From contig CAZAKI010000012.1 in the NCBI GenBank assembly GCA_964485855.1, forward strand, positions 1 to 55,824: 55,824 nt of DNA, given 5' to 3'. Of this stretch, positions 7,849-16,584 are shown piece by piece. This DNA is from UBA993 sp964485855. GTDB lineage: Bacteria > Bacillota > Dethiobacteria > DTU022. How positions within the stretch are numbered: the first letter of the stretch is position 1; the number at the start of each line of letters is the position of its first letter. The position numbers and the translations under genes are program-made. The notes below the pieces were generated by a model. That model made no database searches and had not been told where the DNA came from. It saw only the letters and a list, made by a program, of their open reading frames with translations.

Positions 7849-8229
7849 ATGCCAAGACCTACGAAGTGGAGAAAGGTTTGTGGATTGCCTGAAAGTAACC
7901 TTTTTGGTCCGCTTGATTCTCAGGCGAAGACTGATCAATCCGTTAATATGACTATTGATGAATATGAAACGATCAGGTTAATTGATTTAGAAGGTTTTAA
8001 CCAGGAAGAAGCTGCTTGCCAGATGAAGATTGCCCGGACTACAGTTCAGGGTATTTATTATCATGCGAGGAAAAAACTTGCTGAATCCCTGGTTAATGGT
8101 AAGGTCCTACTCATTGGGGGTGGGGAATACCGACTTTGTGACGGTACAGGCAGTGATTGCTACGGAGGAGGTTGTCGACGGCATCGTTTCGGCAGGAATA
8201 GGGATAGTGAATTTGATCGAGGTGAATGA
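7849..8229 (+). CDS. DUF134 / UPF0251 family DNA-binding protein
   Basis: A 126-aa protein with the DUF134 start MPRPTKWRKVCGLPESNLFGP and a central sigma-70 region 4-like helix-turn-helix: DEYETIRLIDLEGFNQEEAA, then MKIARTTVQGIYYHARKKLAE (about 45-85). The C-terminus carries a CDGTGSDCYGGGCRRH segment with three cysteines and a histidine that could bind metal or an Fe-S cluster. It is most likely the local regulator, sensing metal or redox state and acting on the palindromes upstream; this is inferred from position. The ribosome site is weak. Its TGA overlaps the next gene's ATG (ATGA), so translation is coupled. Confidence 0.88.
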   Translation: MPRPTKWRKVCGLPESNLFGPLDSQAKTDQSVNMTIDEYETIRLIDLEGFNQEEAACQMKIARTTVQGIYYHARKKLAESLVNGKVLLIGGGEYRLCDGTGSDCYGGGCRRHRFGRNRDSEFDRGE

Positions 8230-8621
8230 CGATATTTTATACGGATAAGGTTATAGAACATTTTACAAATCCTCAAAATGCCTATATCATGCCTGATGCG
8301 GATGCTTATGGCAGCATTGGGGATCCAGCTTGTGGAGATTCGCTAACCTTTTACCTCAGGATTAAAAATAATCAAATTGAGGAAATCAGTTATCTTATTC
8401 TTGGCTGCTGTGCCGCAATTGCTACTTCAAGCATGACTTCGGTCTTGGCAAAAGGGGAGACCCTTGAAGCAGCCCTTAAGATTACCGAAGATGATGTAAT
8501 CAAAGCGCTTGATGGTTTGCCGGAAAACAAGGTACATTGCTCAAACCTTGGAGTCAGTGCTTTGCGCCTGGCTATCAAGAATTATTATGAAACACAAAAT
8601 GAGCAACAAGGAGGATCATGA
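8226..8621 (+). CDS. NifU/IscU-like Fe-S cluster scaffold protein
   Basis: A 131-aa protein of the NifU N-terminal/IscU fold. It keeps the cluster-ligand pattern: GDPACGDSL with the first cysteine (about 36), GCCAAIATSSM with two adjacent cysteines (about 60-61), and KVHCSNLG with the last (about 103). IscU proteins assemble [2Fe-2S] or [4Fe-4S] clusters for transfer to apoproteins. No cysteine desulfurase is encoded nearby, so sulfur must come from elsewhere. The neighbours carry Fe-S motifs and are likely clients. The gene overlaps both neighbours by 4 nt and is preceded by GAGGTG. Confidence 0.87.
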   Translation: MTIFYTDKVIEHFTNPQNAYIMPDADAYGSIGDPACGDSLTFYLRIKNNQIEEISYLILGCCAAIATSSMTSVLAKGETLEAALKITEDDVIKALDGLPENKVHCSNLGVSALRLAIKNYYETQNEQQGGS

Positions 8622-8998
8622 TGAAAATTGCATTACCGGTGGATGAAAAGAATATTGACACAACAGTTTGCCCTTCTTTCGGACGTGCGCCCTACTTTTT
8701 AATCTATGACACGGAGTCAAATGACTATCTATTTTATGATAATCAAGCGGCATCAAGCCAGGGAGGAGCAGGAATTAAAGCTGCACAATCACTTCTCGAC
8801 AATCAGGTCAGCTTTCTGCTTACACCGCGTTGTGGTGAAAATGCGGCTCAGGTTTTAAATACTGGCGGAGTAAAGCTTTACAAAACCATTTCCGAATCAG
8901 CAATGGAGAACATAAACGCCTTTAATGATGGTAAATTGCTGCTTTTAAATGAAATTCACCCCGGATTTCACCGCCGTGGTGGGGCAGGGAGCGTATGA
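8618..8998 (+). CDS. NifX/NifB-family (dinitrogenase Fe-Mo cofactor) domain protein
   Basis: A 126-aa protein with the NifX/ORP fold, starting KIALPVDEKNIDTTVCPSFGRAPYF. This family binds free metal clusters or cofactors: NifX carries FeMo-co precursors and the orange protein of Desulfovibrio a Mo-Cu-S cluster. Two cysteines (near 19 and 72) and a His-containing C-terminus (HPGFHRRGG) could be ligands. ATG at 8618 overlaps the previous stop; a second ATG at 8621 has better spacing to AAGGAGG, so either may be used. No nitrogenase genes are present, so a role in nitrogen fixation is not implied. Confidence 0.85.
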   Translation: MMKIALPVDEKNIDTTVCPSFGRAPYFLIYDTESNDYLFYDNQAASSQGGAGIKAAQSLLDNQVSFLLTPRCGENAAQVLNTGGVKLYKTISESAMENINAFNDGKLLLLNEIHPGFHRRGGAGSV

Positions 8999-9858
8999 AA
9001 ATAGCAGTACTCAGTGGCAAAGGCGGCACCGGCAAAACATTGGTCGCGGTTAACTTAGCAGCTGTAGCCGGGCAAGCCCTCTATCTTGACTGTGATGTTG
9101 AGGAGCCAAACGGCCATCTTTTTTTTAAGCCTACAGATGTTAAGGTCAAAGATACCGTCATCAAGATTCCATCTGTTGATGACGGGCTTTGTACTGGTTG
9201 TCGTATTTGTGTTGATTTTTGTCAGTTCAACGCCCTGGCCTATATCATCGATCATTTACAAATATTTGATCAGATCTGTCATTCCTGTGGTGGCTGTGCC
9301 CTTCTTTGTCCTGAGAAGGCCATTGTTGAAAAAAACAAGATTATCGGACATATTGAAGCGGGTATTTCTGGGAAGGTCTCTGTTCGCTCGGGATTTTTGA
9401 ATACCGGTGAGGCTTCGGGAGTACCAATTATTCGAGATCTGCTCGACAGTGTTGATCTTGATCAACAAAAACTGGTTTTTATTGATTGCCCCCCGGGCAG
9501 CGCCTGCATAGTCATGGAGAGCATCCGTGATGTTGATTACTGTCTCCTGGTTGCCGAGCCAACCATTTTTGGAGTGCACAATTTAAACCTGGTTTATAAC
9601 CTGGTCAAACTTTTTAACAAGCCTTTTGGAGTAATTCTCAATAAATGCCTTGCCGGGGAAGAAAATCCGGCTGAAAAATTTTGCCTGGAGAAAAAGATCC
9701 CAATTTTAGGCCGGATCGCATTCGATGCTGAACTTGGTACAATTAACTCCGATGCAGATATTGCCGCCCGGGTAAGTAAAAAATATCAGGAACAGTTTAC
9801 TTCCCTTTTAACAAAAGTGCTGATGGAGGCAGAAAATGAAGCAGTTATTAGTTCTTAG
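8995..9858 (+). CDS. MinD-superfamily P-loop ATPase with inserted ferredoxin domain (first copy)
   Basis: A 287-aa deviant-Walker ATPase (SIMIBI class) that begins with the P-loop LSGKGGTGKT and carries a 2x[4Fe-4S] ferredoxin insert at about 60-120. The two motifs are CTGCRICVDFC and CHSCGGCALLC. The later switch motif FIDCPPGSAC and VAEPTIFGVHN complete the nucleotide site. The family pairs with a second copy and with NifX/Mrp proteins in anaerobes and is thought to insert or mobilise metal clusters with ATP. It starts within the previous stop (4-nt overlap) and overlaps the next gene by 23 nt. The stop is TAG with a TAA seven codons further on. Confidence 0.9.
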   Translation: MKIAVLSGKGGTGKTLVAVNLAAVAGQALYLDCDVEEPNGHLFFKPTDVKVKDTVIKIPSVDDGLCTGCRICVDFCQFNALAYIIDHLQIFDQICHSCGGCALLCPEKAIVEKNKIIGHIEAGISGKVSVRSGFLNTGEASGVPIIRDLLDSVDLDQQKLVFIDCPPGSACIVMESIRDVDYCLLVAEPTIFGVHNLNLVYNLVKLFNKPFGVILNKCLAGEENPAEKFCLEKKIPILGRIAFDAELGTINSDADIAARVSKKYQEQFTSLLTKVLMEAENEAVISS

Positions 9859-10717
9859 CGGCAAGGGAGGGACAGGTAAGACAACAGTTGCCAGCGCATT
9901 TATCCGGCTTTCTGAAGCCAGGGCTTTTGCTGATTGCGATGTCGATGCTCCCAACCTGCACCTGGTGATGGAGCAGAGGGCAAAAGCGGAGAAAAGCGAT
10001 TATTATGGATTGCCCAAAGCAGAACTAAACCCGGAACTGTGCACCCAGTGTTCGCTCTGTATTGAGCATTGCCGTTTTGATGCCTTAATTTCCGGTAGAG
10101 AGTTTAAAATTGATCCCTACGCCTGCGAGGGTTGTGGGGTCTGTGAGGCAATCTGTCCAGTAAAAGCAATTTCACTGAAACCGGCTGTAGCCGGCGAGCT
10201 GATTCTTTACCGGAATGGGGGCAAGGTTTTTTCTACCGCCCAACTTAAAATGGGCAGCGGCACAACCGGAATGCTGGTGTCCGAGGTTAAGAAACAGATG
10301 AAAGAAGCAGCCGGTGATACAAGTTTTGCGATTATCGATGGTTCACCGGGTATTGGTTGTCCGGTTATCGCCTCGCTTAGCGGAGTAGACCTGGTCTTGA
10401 TTGTAACCGAGCCTTCTGTTTCGGGGATCAGCGACATGGAAAGAATCATTCAAACTGCAGCAAACTTTCATACCTCTATAGCGGTATGTACCAATAAGCA
10501 CGACACAAATTTGGCTAACAGCATCCGAATTGAAGATTACTGTCGTCGAAATGACTTGTTTTTTGCCGGTCAGATTCCTTTCGATCCGCTGGCTGTCAAG
10601 GCTGTGAACTGCGGTAAAACCATTGTAGATCTTGATTGCCCGTCGGGAAGGGCTGTTAAAGGTATATATAATAAGGTGATGGCACTGCTCTTGGCCGACG
10701 AGGGTGGGGCGGCTTAA
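9836..10717 (+). CDS. MinD-superfamily P-loop ATPase with inserted ferredoxin domain (second copy)
   Basis: A 293-aa paralogue of the preceding protein with the same order: P-loop LSGKGGTGKTT, then the ferredoxin motifs CTQCSLCIEHC and CEGCGVCEAIC (about 65-110), then IIDGSPGIGCPV and VTEPSVSGISD. The two copies are probably subunits of a heterodimer, as inferred for the paired ATPases of the ORP complex in Desulfovibrio. The 23-nt overlap with the first copy supports fixed stoichiometry. A 61-nt gap with its own ribosome site separates it from the Mrp gene. Confidence 0.9.
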   Translation: MKQLLVLSGKGGTGKTTVASAFIRLSEARAFADCDVDAPNLHLVMEQRAKAEKSDYYGLPKAELNPELCTQCSLCIEHCRFDALISGREFKIDPYACEGCGVCEAICPVKAISLKPAVAGELILYRNGGKVFSTAQLKMGSGTTGMLVSEVKKQMKEAAGDTSFAIIDGSPGIGCPVIASLSGVDLVLIVTEPSVSGISDMERIIQTAANFHTSIAVCTNKHDTNLANSIRIEDYCRRNDLFFAGQIPFDPLAVKAVNCGKTIVDLDCPSGRAVKGIYNKVMALLLADEGGAA

Positions 10718-10778
10718 AATAGTATTAGCAGATCAATATCGGGTAAGATAATATTAAAGCGGTAAAGGAGATAGTACT

Positions 10779-11615
10779 TTGAATGATAGTTGTGATCAAA
10801 CCTGTAGCAGTTGCAGTGAAGAATGCGTTGAGCGAAAAGAACCAAGAACTGATTTTTCTGAAAAACCACATGAATTAAGTAGTATTAAAAAGGTAATCGG
10901 TGTGATTAGCGGTAAAGGTGGTGTTGGTAAATCAATAGTAACTTCAATGATTGCCGTAACCATGAATCGGCTGGGTTACAACACGGCCATCCTTGATGCC
11001 GATATCACCGGGCCGTCAATTCCGAAAGCCTTTGGTCTGCATGGAAAGGTATCAGGTAATGAGTCCGCTCTCTATCCGGTAAAAAGTAAAACCGGTATTG
11101 ATGTCATGTCCATTAATTTACTCTTGCCAAATGATACCGATCCTGTGGTCTGGCGAGGCCCCTTGATCGGCAATACCGTCAAGCAATTTTGGACAAACGT
11201 AGTGTGGAGCGATGTCGATTATCTTTTTCTCGATATGCCTCCCGGAACCGGAGATGTGGCTCTGACCGTTTTTCAGTCGGTTGCTGTTGACGGGATTATC
11301 ATTGTCACTTCTCCGCAGGAACTGGTATCGATGATCGTTTCGAAGGCGGTCAAAATGGCCGAGATGATGAATATCCCGATCATCGGATTGGTCGAGAATA
11401 TGTCTTATTTTGTTTGTCCTGATAATAACAAGGAATATAAAGTGTTTGGCGAAAGTCACATCGAAGAGATCGCCGGAAAACATAACCTGAAAGTGCTGGC
11501 CAAAATACCGATTGATCCGTCGCTTTCAACAGCTTGTGATACTGGTCAGATTGAGTTATTTAGCGGTGATTGGCTTAAGCCGGTCGCAAAATACTTAGAA
11601 TCAAATTGGAGGTAA
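10779..11615 (+). CDS. Mrp/NBP35-family Fe-S cluster carrier ATPase
   Basis: A 278-aa ATPase of the Mrp/Nbp35/ApbC family, which binds a [4Fe-4S] cluster and hands it to target proteins. The N-terminus has four clustered cysteines (5, 9, 12 and 16), reminiscent of the eukaryotic Nbp35 ferredoxin-like motif. The P-loop SGKGGVGKS (about 44-52) follows, then FLDMPPGTGD and VENMSYFVCPD. The CPxC pair seen in many Mrp proteins is reduced here to a single CPD. The start is TTG with AAAGGAG 8 nt upstream; no in-frame ATG lies near. It is co-directional with the two MinD-type ATPases. Confidence 0.9.
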   Translation: MNDSCDQTCSSCSEECVERKEPRTDFSEKPHELSSIKKVIGVISGKGGVGKSIVTSMIAVTMNRLGYNTAILDADITGPSIPKAFGLHGKVSGNESALYPVKSKTGIDVMSINLLLPNDTDPVVWRGPLIGNTVKQFWTNVVWSDVDYLFLDMPPGTGDVALTVFQSVAVDGIIIVTSPQELVSMIVSKAVKMAEMMNIPIIGLVENMSYFVCPDNNKEYKVFGESHIEEIAGKHNLKVLAKIPIDPSLSTACDTGQIELFSGDWLKPVAKYLESNWR

Positions 11616-11621
11616 TAAAAA

Positions 11622-11981
11622 ATGAAAATTGCAGTAGCCAGTGATCATGGCATGGTTTCTCAACATTTTGGGCATTGCGAAGGTTTTATGGTCTTTGATG
11701 CTTCAAGTAAGCAGATCGAAAAAAGTGAGTTAGTCAAAAGCCCGGGGCACAGACCTGGATTTCTGCCTATATTCCTGCATGAACTGGGAATTGAAGTGAT
11801 CATATCCGGTGGAATGGGAGGCGGGGCTATAGATCTCTTTAACGAAAAGGGAATAGAAGTGGTAGTTGGCGCTTCCGGTGAGGCGAAAGCGGCTGCAGAA
11901 GCTTACCTGCAGGGCAATCTGGTTTCTACCGGCTCGGTTTGCAAGGAACATCAACACCACGATTCCTGCGGTGGTCATTAA
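11622..11981 (+). CDS. NifX/NifB-family domain protein with His-rich tail (second copy)
   Basis: A 119-aa NifX-fold protein, starting MKIAVASDHGMVSQHFGHCEGF and containing the glycine-rich IISGGMGGGAIDLFNEKGIEVVVGA that marks the family. The C-terminus, CKEHQHHDSCGGH, is rich in His and Cys and probably binds metal. It starts 6 nt after the Mrp stop with its own GGAGGT, and is the last gene before a strong terminator. It is distinct in sequence from the first NifX-like protein of the operon, so the two may handle different clusters. Confidence 0.88.
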   Translation: MKIAVASDHGMVSQHFGHCEGFMVFDASSKQIEKSELVKSPGHRPGFLPIFLHELGIEVIISGGMGGGAIDLFNEKGIEVVVGASGEAKAAAEAYLQGNLVSTGSVCKEHQHHDSCGGH

Positions 11982-11989
11982 TAAAGTTG

Positions 11990-12022
11990 ACCCTCCCCCT
12001 TGCAGGGGGAGGGTTTTTATTT
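11990..12022 (+). terminator. Strong rho-independent terminator of metal-cofactor operon
   Basis: CCCTCCCCCT pairs with AGGGGGAGGG over 10 bp (11 with the flanking A-T) across a 3-nt loop, followed by TTTTTATTT. Confidence 0.93.
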
Positions 12023-12072
12023 AAGGCTTAAGAAGTAAGGGTATCGAAGGCCGGCTGTTGCTTGATTCTTTA

Positions 12073-12450
12073 CTAACCCATGCTGCGGGAAGCAATAACA
12101 TCAATGTCAGTTTCGAGCAGATTTTTTATTACTACCGACCCCATTTTAACAGGAGCCGTTAGTTCAACCCTGTTAATATCTTCCATGGCCTGAAAAATTA
12201 GATGTTTTGGTAAGGCTCTGCTAGTCTTCACCGGCAGTCGGGCCAGGGGAGCGTTGTGAATAACCACCGTGGAAGTTAAGGTCCTTGTCGGGTTGGTATA
12301 CTCTTCAAAAGCGTATTCTCGGCCTTTTTTGCATTGTTGGCCGCGGATCACCAAAGCTTCCGGTTTATCGGCACAACCCGATACCGTCATTTTGCAACCC
12401 AGTGGACAGAGGATACAAATTAGATCTTTTTCATTTTGTTCAGTCATCAT
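12073..12450 (-). CDS. DUF1667 protein, partner of G3P-dehydrogenase-like flavoprotein
   Basis: A 125-aa DUF1667 protein. The N-terminal CILCPLGCKMTV and a later GQQCKKGREYAFEEYTNPTR supply four cysteines, a likely metal or Fe-S site. The C-terminal part (SRALPKHLIFQAMEDINRVELTAPVKMGSVVIKNLL) is typical of the family. DUF1667 genes almost always follow a GlpA-like dehydrogenase and a pyridine-nucleotide oxidoreductase. Here it follows a single gene that fuses both, overlapping it by 4 nt (ATGA). I infer a subunit of that complex. The stop is TAG immediately followed by TAA. Confidence 0.88.
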   Translation of the reverse strand: MMTEQNEKDLICILCPLGCKMTVSGCADKPEALVIRGQQCKKGREYAFEEYTNPTRTLTSTVVIHNAPLARLPVKTSRALPKHLIFQAMEDINRVELTAPVKMGSVVIKNLLETDIDVIASRSMG

Positions 12451-15233
12451 TGACTATCCTCCTTGGTCACTTCTACTGACAGGGTTTTAAATGGTTTTGC
12501 TGGCAGTTCACTTTTCTTTATTTTCAAGGTAATCATCTCGCCTGGTGTCAGGACTTTTTTCTTTACGGTTTTCGTTACCTGCTGATCGGTCCTGACCACT
12601 AAAACGACATTTTCATGGTTGCCTTTAACCCGCATGTAGAGCTCTAGATGTTCATCAATATTTTCTGACCGCACCAGGTGTGGTACGATGTAGCCGATAT
12701 TTTGTAGCGGTTTGGTCTGAAAAGTGAAACGTTCGCCGTTGCTCCTGATCTTTCCCTTAATCAGGGCGGCAGCGCCCCGTCCGGCCTTCATACTTTCATC
12801 GGTTACCCAATCAACCAGGTCGTGAACATGAACAACATTACCACAGGCGAAAATTCCCTCTACAGTCGTTTCCATCATTTCATTGACTACCGGTCCCCCG
12901 GTAGCCGGATCTATTTTAATACCGGCTGCTTTCGCTAGCTCATTTTCCGGAATCAGGCCCCGGGAAAAAAGGATAGTGTCACATTCAAGTTCGCGAAAAG
13001 TTCCTTTAAGTGGTTGTTTATGCTCGTCGGTCCGGGCAATAGTTACGCTTTCCACTCTATTCTTCCCCTTGATATCGACAATCGTATGCCGGTAGAGCAT
13101 GGGAATCCCGTAATCTTCTACACACTGGACATAGTTTCTGACCAGGCCGTCGGAATAATCTTTTCTTTCAACAACAGCTACTACTTCTGCTCCTTCCAGG
13201 ACCATTCTTCGGGCCATAATCAGGCCGATATCACCGGATCCGAAAACGAGAACCTTGCGGCCGACCATATAGCCTTCAATATTGACAAAACGTTGAGCCG
13301 TGCCGGCGGGAAAAATGCCAGCCGGGCGCATTCCGGGGATGCTAATTGCTCCCCGGGTTCGCTCACGGCAGCCCATGCCGAGAACAATTGCTTTGGCCTG
13401 GATGGTAACCAGCCCATCCACAGTATTGACATAGGTCACTTTCTTGTCGGGGCTTACTGCCAGGACCATCGTGTCTAGCTTGCAACGGATTCCTGTTTCT
13501 TTCAGTCTGTTAATAAATCGTTCAGCGTATTCAGGTCCGGTAAGCTCTTCCCTGAATTGGTGCAGGCCAAAGCCATTGTGAATGCACTGCTGTAATATAC
13601 CGCCTAGCTCGTGGTCGCGTTCAATCACCAATATGTTTTCAATACCATTTTCACGTGCCGAAACTGCTGCGGCCATTCCGGCCGGACCTCCGCCGATGAC
13701 GATCAGATCGTAGTTAGACCTGACATCCTCTTCGAGTGTAATCCCGCTTGATTGTGGCAGGCATTTACCGATTGCTCCTCCTGCACGGGGTTCGATTTCT
13801 TTCTGCTTTGTTGTTCCGCTGAGAATATAAGAGCCCGGATTATCCTTATTGATCTCCGGCAGGTTTTTGCCAAGTTCGTTAGCCAAAATTTGCATAACCC
13901 TCGGCCCGCAAAAACCTCCCTGGCAGCGACCACCACCTGGTCGGGTGCGCTTCTTAATGCCGTCTACAGTACGGGCCCCTACCGGTCCCTGAATAGCTCT
14001 GACAATTTCACCTTCAGTGATATTTTCACAGCGGCAGATGATCCTGCCGTAACGGGGATCCTCAGCAATCATTGTTTTCCTGGTTTCAGCATCAAGAGAC
14101 ATGAACGGAGTATAATTGCGGGCACGACCGGTGAAGTTACTTTTTAAAGACAGGTTATCCAGTCTGTTCTGAAGCAATTCAACGACGTAAGCGGCGATTG
14201 CCGGTGCTGCAGCCAAACCGGGTGAATCGATCCCTGCGACATTAATAAAACCTGCTGTTTCTGTTGATTCTTCAATGATAAAATCACCGTGGACAGTTTT
14301 GGCCCGTAATCCGCTAAAAGAGGTGATTACCTCATGAAAGGGCAATCCCTTTTTCAGTTTCGCTGCCTGTTCCCGGACATATTTTAAGCCTTCGGCTGTG
14401 GTTGCGGTTGCTTCCCGGGAGGCAACCGGTTCGGAATTTGGTCCAATAATCAGGTTACCGTGGGCAGTCGGAGCAACAAGGACTCCTTTACCAAGTGTCG
14501 TCGGACAGGGAAATAAAACATGGTTTGCCAGGCTGCCTGTTCCCTTGTCCAGTAAAAAATATTCTCCACGAGTCGGCTTTATTTCGAATAATGGCCGGTT
14601 TATGAGATTATTGATCCGATCGGCGTAAAGACCGGCGGCGTTGATTACAAAGCGGCTCTCAACGATCCGACCGGTAGAGGCTAGTTCAAAGCAGGAAGCT
14701 TTGCGGCTGATTGATTTTACTTCACTGCCAAGGCTGATTTCTACTCCGTTAACGGCTGCACTTTCGGCCAGGGCAATCGCCAACAGGTAAGGATCGGTAA
14801 TCCCGGCAGTGGGGGCATAAAGGGCACCGACTGCCGCATCGTTCAAATTTGCTTCCATTGCCTGGAGCATTTTTTTATCGATAATTTTCAAATTGGGAAT
14901 ATTATTTTCAAGACCTCTGCTTTTTAGTTCATGCAGGGTCTGCATTTCTTCTTCACAGAAGGCAATAACCAGCGATCCAATCATTTTGAAAGGCACATCA
15001 AGCTCTTTGCAGATCACCGGAAAGAGCTTATTGCCGTTAGCATTCAATTTTGCTTTCAAGGTTCCAGGTTCCGGATCAAAACCGGCATGAACTATGGCGC
15101 TGTTTGCCTTGGTAGTTCCATTGGCAACATCACTGTCTTTTTCGAGCAGAATGATTTTAAGCTCGTATTTAGAAAGTTCACGGGCGATTGCGGTGCCGAC
15201 AATTCCTGCTCCGATAATGGCAACGTCAAACAT
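12447..15233 (-). CDS. Fused GlpA-like FAD dehydrogenase, [2Fe-2S] BFD domain and NAD(P)/FAD oxidoreductase
   Basis: A 928-aa flavoprotein with three parts. Residues 1 to about 370 form a DAO-type FAD domain (IIGAGIVGTAIARELSKY), as in glycerol-3-phosphate dehydrogenase or L-2-hydroxyglutarate oxidase. About 390-445 is a BFD-like [2Fe-2S] domain with CRCEN and GRCQGGFCG. About 500-830 is a second FAD/NAD(P) oxidoreductase (LIVIGGGPAGMAAAVSARE, VLVFGSGDIGLIMARRM, FACGNVVHVHD), followed by a beta-rich tail. In related Clostridia I know these as two adjacent genes plus DUF1667. Fusion would fix 1:1 stoichiometry and channel electrons from substrate through FAD and Fe-S to NAD(P)H. The true substrate is not certain. 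Confidence 0.87.
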   Translation of the reverse strand: MFDVAIIGAGIVGTAIARELSKYELKIILLEKDSDVANGTTKANSAIVHAGFDPEPGTLKAKLNANGNKLFPVICKELDVPFKMIGSLVIAFCEEEMQTLHELKSRGLENNIPNLKIIDKKMLQAMEANLNDAAVGALYAPTAGITDPYLLAIALAESAAVNGVEISLGSEVKSISRKASCFELASTGRIVESRFVINAAGLYADRINNLINRPLFEIKPTRGEYFLLDKGTGSLANHVLFPCPTTLGKGVLVAPTAHGNLIIGPNSEPVASREATATTAEGLKYVREQAAKLKKGLPFHEVITSFSGLRAKTVHGDFIIEESTETAGFINVAGIDSPGLAAAPAIAAYVVELLQNRLDNLSLKSNFTGRARNYTPFMSLDAETRKTMIAEDPRYGRIICRCENITEGEIVRAIQGPVGARTVDGIKKRTRPGGGRCQGGFCGPRVMQILANELGKNLPEINKDNPGSYILSGTTKQKEIEPRAGGAIGKCLPQSSGITLEEDVRSNYDLIVIGGGPAGMAAAVSARENGIENILVIERDHELGGILQQCIHNGFGLHQFREELTGPEYAERFINRLKETGIRCKLDTMVLAVSPDKKVTYVNTVDGLVTIQAKAIVLGMGCRERTRGAISIPGMRPAGIFPAGTAQRFVNIEGYMVGRKVLVFGSGDIGLIMARRMVLEGAEVVAVVERKDYSDGLVRNYVQCVEDYGIPMLYRHTIVDIKGKNRVESVTIARTDEHKQPLKGTFRELECDTILFSRGLIPENELAKAAGIKIDPATGGPVVNEMMETTVEGIFACGNVVHVHDLVDWVTDESMKAGRGAAALIKGKIRSNGERFTFQTKPLQNIGYIVPHLVRSENIDEHLELYMRVKGNHENVVLVVRTDQQVTKTVKKKVLTPGEMITLKIKKSELPAKPFKTLSVEVTKEDSQ

Positions 15234-15289
15234 TATTATCCTCCCACTAAAGATCCATTTTCACTTTGAAAGCCTTATTTTAACTGAAA

Positions 15290-16489
15290 TCACTCGATTT
15301 CTTTCAGAAATAGTTCAATCCGGTTTAAACCTTCTTCTAACTTATCTTTCGAGGTGGCAAAAGAAAGGCGGACGTAATCTGGTGAGCCGAAACCGCTCCC
15401 GGGAACAACAGCAACTTTGCTGTTTTCCAGCAGGAGGGAGGCAAAATGATCGCTGCTGCTGATGTTCTGATTCCGGAAATTTTTCCCTAAGGTGGCGGCG
15501 ATACTGACAAAGATATAGAAGGTGCCTTCCGGTTCCAGGGCCTCGAGATAAGGCAAATCAGTGATTCTCTTCACTAGATACCTTCGGCGCTGGTCAAAAG
15601 CATCATGCATCATTTTTACACTATCCTGCGGACCCTGAAGGGCAGCTATTGTTGCTTTTTGCGCAATAGAGTTGGGGTTTGAAGCCGTATGGCTTTGAAT
15701 GTTGGCCATGACGGTGGCAATATCTGCTCTCGAAGCCGTGTAGCCAATGCGCCAACCGGTCATGGCGTAACTCTTCGAAACACCATTGACAACAATAGTA
15801 AGATCTTTTAGTTGATCGTTAAAACCGGCAATACTGACATGCCTGGCCTGACCGTAGATCAATTTTTCGTAGATCTCATCAGCAATGATGTAGAGCTGGT
15901 GATCAAGACAAAAATCGGCAACAGCCTTTAATTCTTCGGCACTATAAACCTGTCCGGTGGGATTTACAGGGCTGTTTAAAATTAAAACCTTGCTTTTTTT
16001 AGTCAGGGCTTTTTGCAGATCCTGAACCGAAGCTTTAAAATGATTGGCCCGGTCAGTTTGGACAGTAATCGGTACACCGGAATTAAGCCGCACCATTTCC
16101 GGGTAACTGACCCAAAAAGGTGCCGGGATTAAAACCTGATCATCCGGGTTGAGCAAGGCGGCCAGGGCATTGTTTACCGAGTGCTTGGCGCCGTTGCTGA
16201 CGACAATCTGATTTGGTTGGTAGGATAAACCGTTATCCTTCAAAAGTTTGGCGCAAATTGCTTCCCGAACCTCGATCGTGCCGGCAGCCGGAGTGTAGCG
16301 GGTATGGCCGTCATTGATCGCTTCGATCGCAGCTTCCCGTATTCCTTGCGGTGTATCAAAATCGGGTTCACCAGCCCCAAAGCCAATTACATCGATCCCC
16401 TGGCGTTTCATCTCCTTGGCTTTGCTATCGATCGCCATGGTCGGCGAAGGGCTGATCTCCAGGGCTTTCCTTGATAACGATTTTAGCAT
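15290..16489 (-). CDS. Class I/II pyridoxal-phosphate aminotransferase (aspartate aminotransferase-like)
   Basis: A 399-aa fold-type I aminotransferase of the thermophilic AspC/AspB branch. Recognisable blocks are IGFGAGEPDFDTPQGIREAA near the N-terminus, the NSPVNPTGQVYS loop, IIADEIYEKLIY with the PLP-binding Asp/Tyr, the Schiff-base lysine in NGVSKSYAMTGWRIGY (about 235), and the C-terminal substrate arginine in YVRLSFA. The ATG at 16489 is chosen because AGGGGTG lies 6 nt upstream; an upstream TTG at 16507 would add six residues. It probably transfers amino groups between aspartate or aromatic amino acids and 2-oxoglutarate, which would feed keto acids to IorAB. Confidence 0.92.
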   Translation of the reverse strand: MLKSLSRKALEISPSPTMAIDSKAKEMKRQGIDVIGFGAGEPDFDTPQGIREAAIEAINDGHTRYTPAAGTIEVREAICAKLLKDNGLSYQPNQIVVSNGAKHSVNNALAALLNPDDQVLIPAPFWVSYPEMVRLNSGVPITVQTDRANHFKASVQDLQKALTKKSKVLILNSPVNPTGQVYSAEELKAVADFCLDHQLYIIADEIYEKLIYGQARHVSIAGFNDQLKDLTIVVNGVSKSYAMTGWRIGYTASRADIATVMANIQSHTASNPNSIAQKATIAALQGPQDSVKMMHDAFDQRRRYLVKRITDLPYLEALEPEGTFYIFVSIAATLGKNFRNQNISSSDHFASLLLENSKVAVVPGSGFGSPDYVRLSFATSKDKLEEGLNRIELFLKEIE

Positions 16490-16584
16490 CTCCAACACCC
16501 CTAACAATCTGGTTTAGTTAAGTATTTTATCACAGAAAGAGTGGAAAATCTTCATTTTGCCCAAAGGCAGTGATTAGTTTACGA

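Noticed and set aside
8030..8248. Frame overlapping DUF134 and the NifU-like gene
   Set aside because: Out of frame with both supported genes and without recognisable features.
8621..11981. Nitrogen fixation genes
   Set aside because: NifU-like and NifX-like domains occur widely outside nitrogenase systems; no nifHDK, nifB, nifE or nifN is present.
13014..13478. Forward-strand frame of 154 codons opposite the fused flavoprotein
   Set aside because: It lies antisense to a well-supported gene with clear domains; no ribosome site or recognisable motif.
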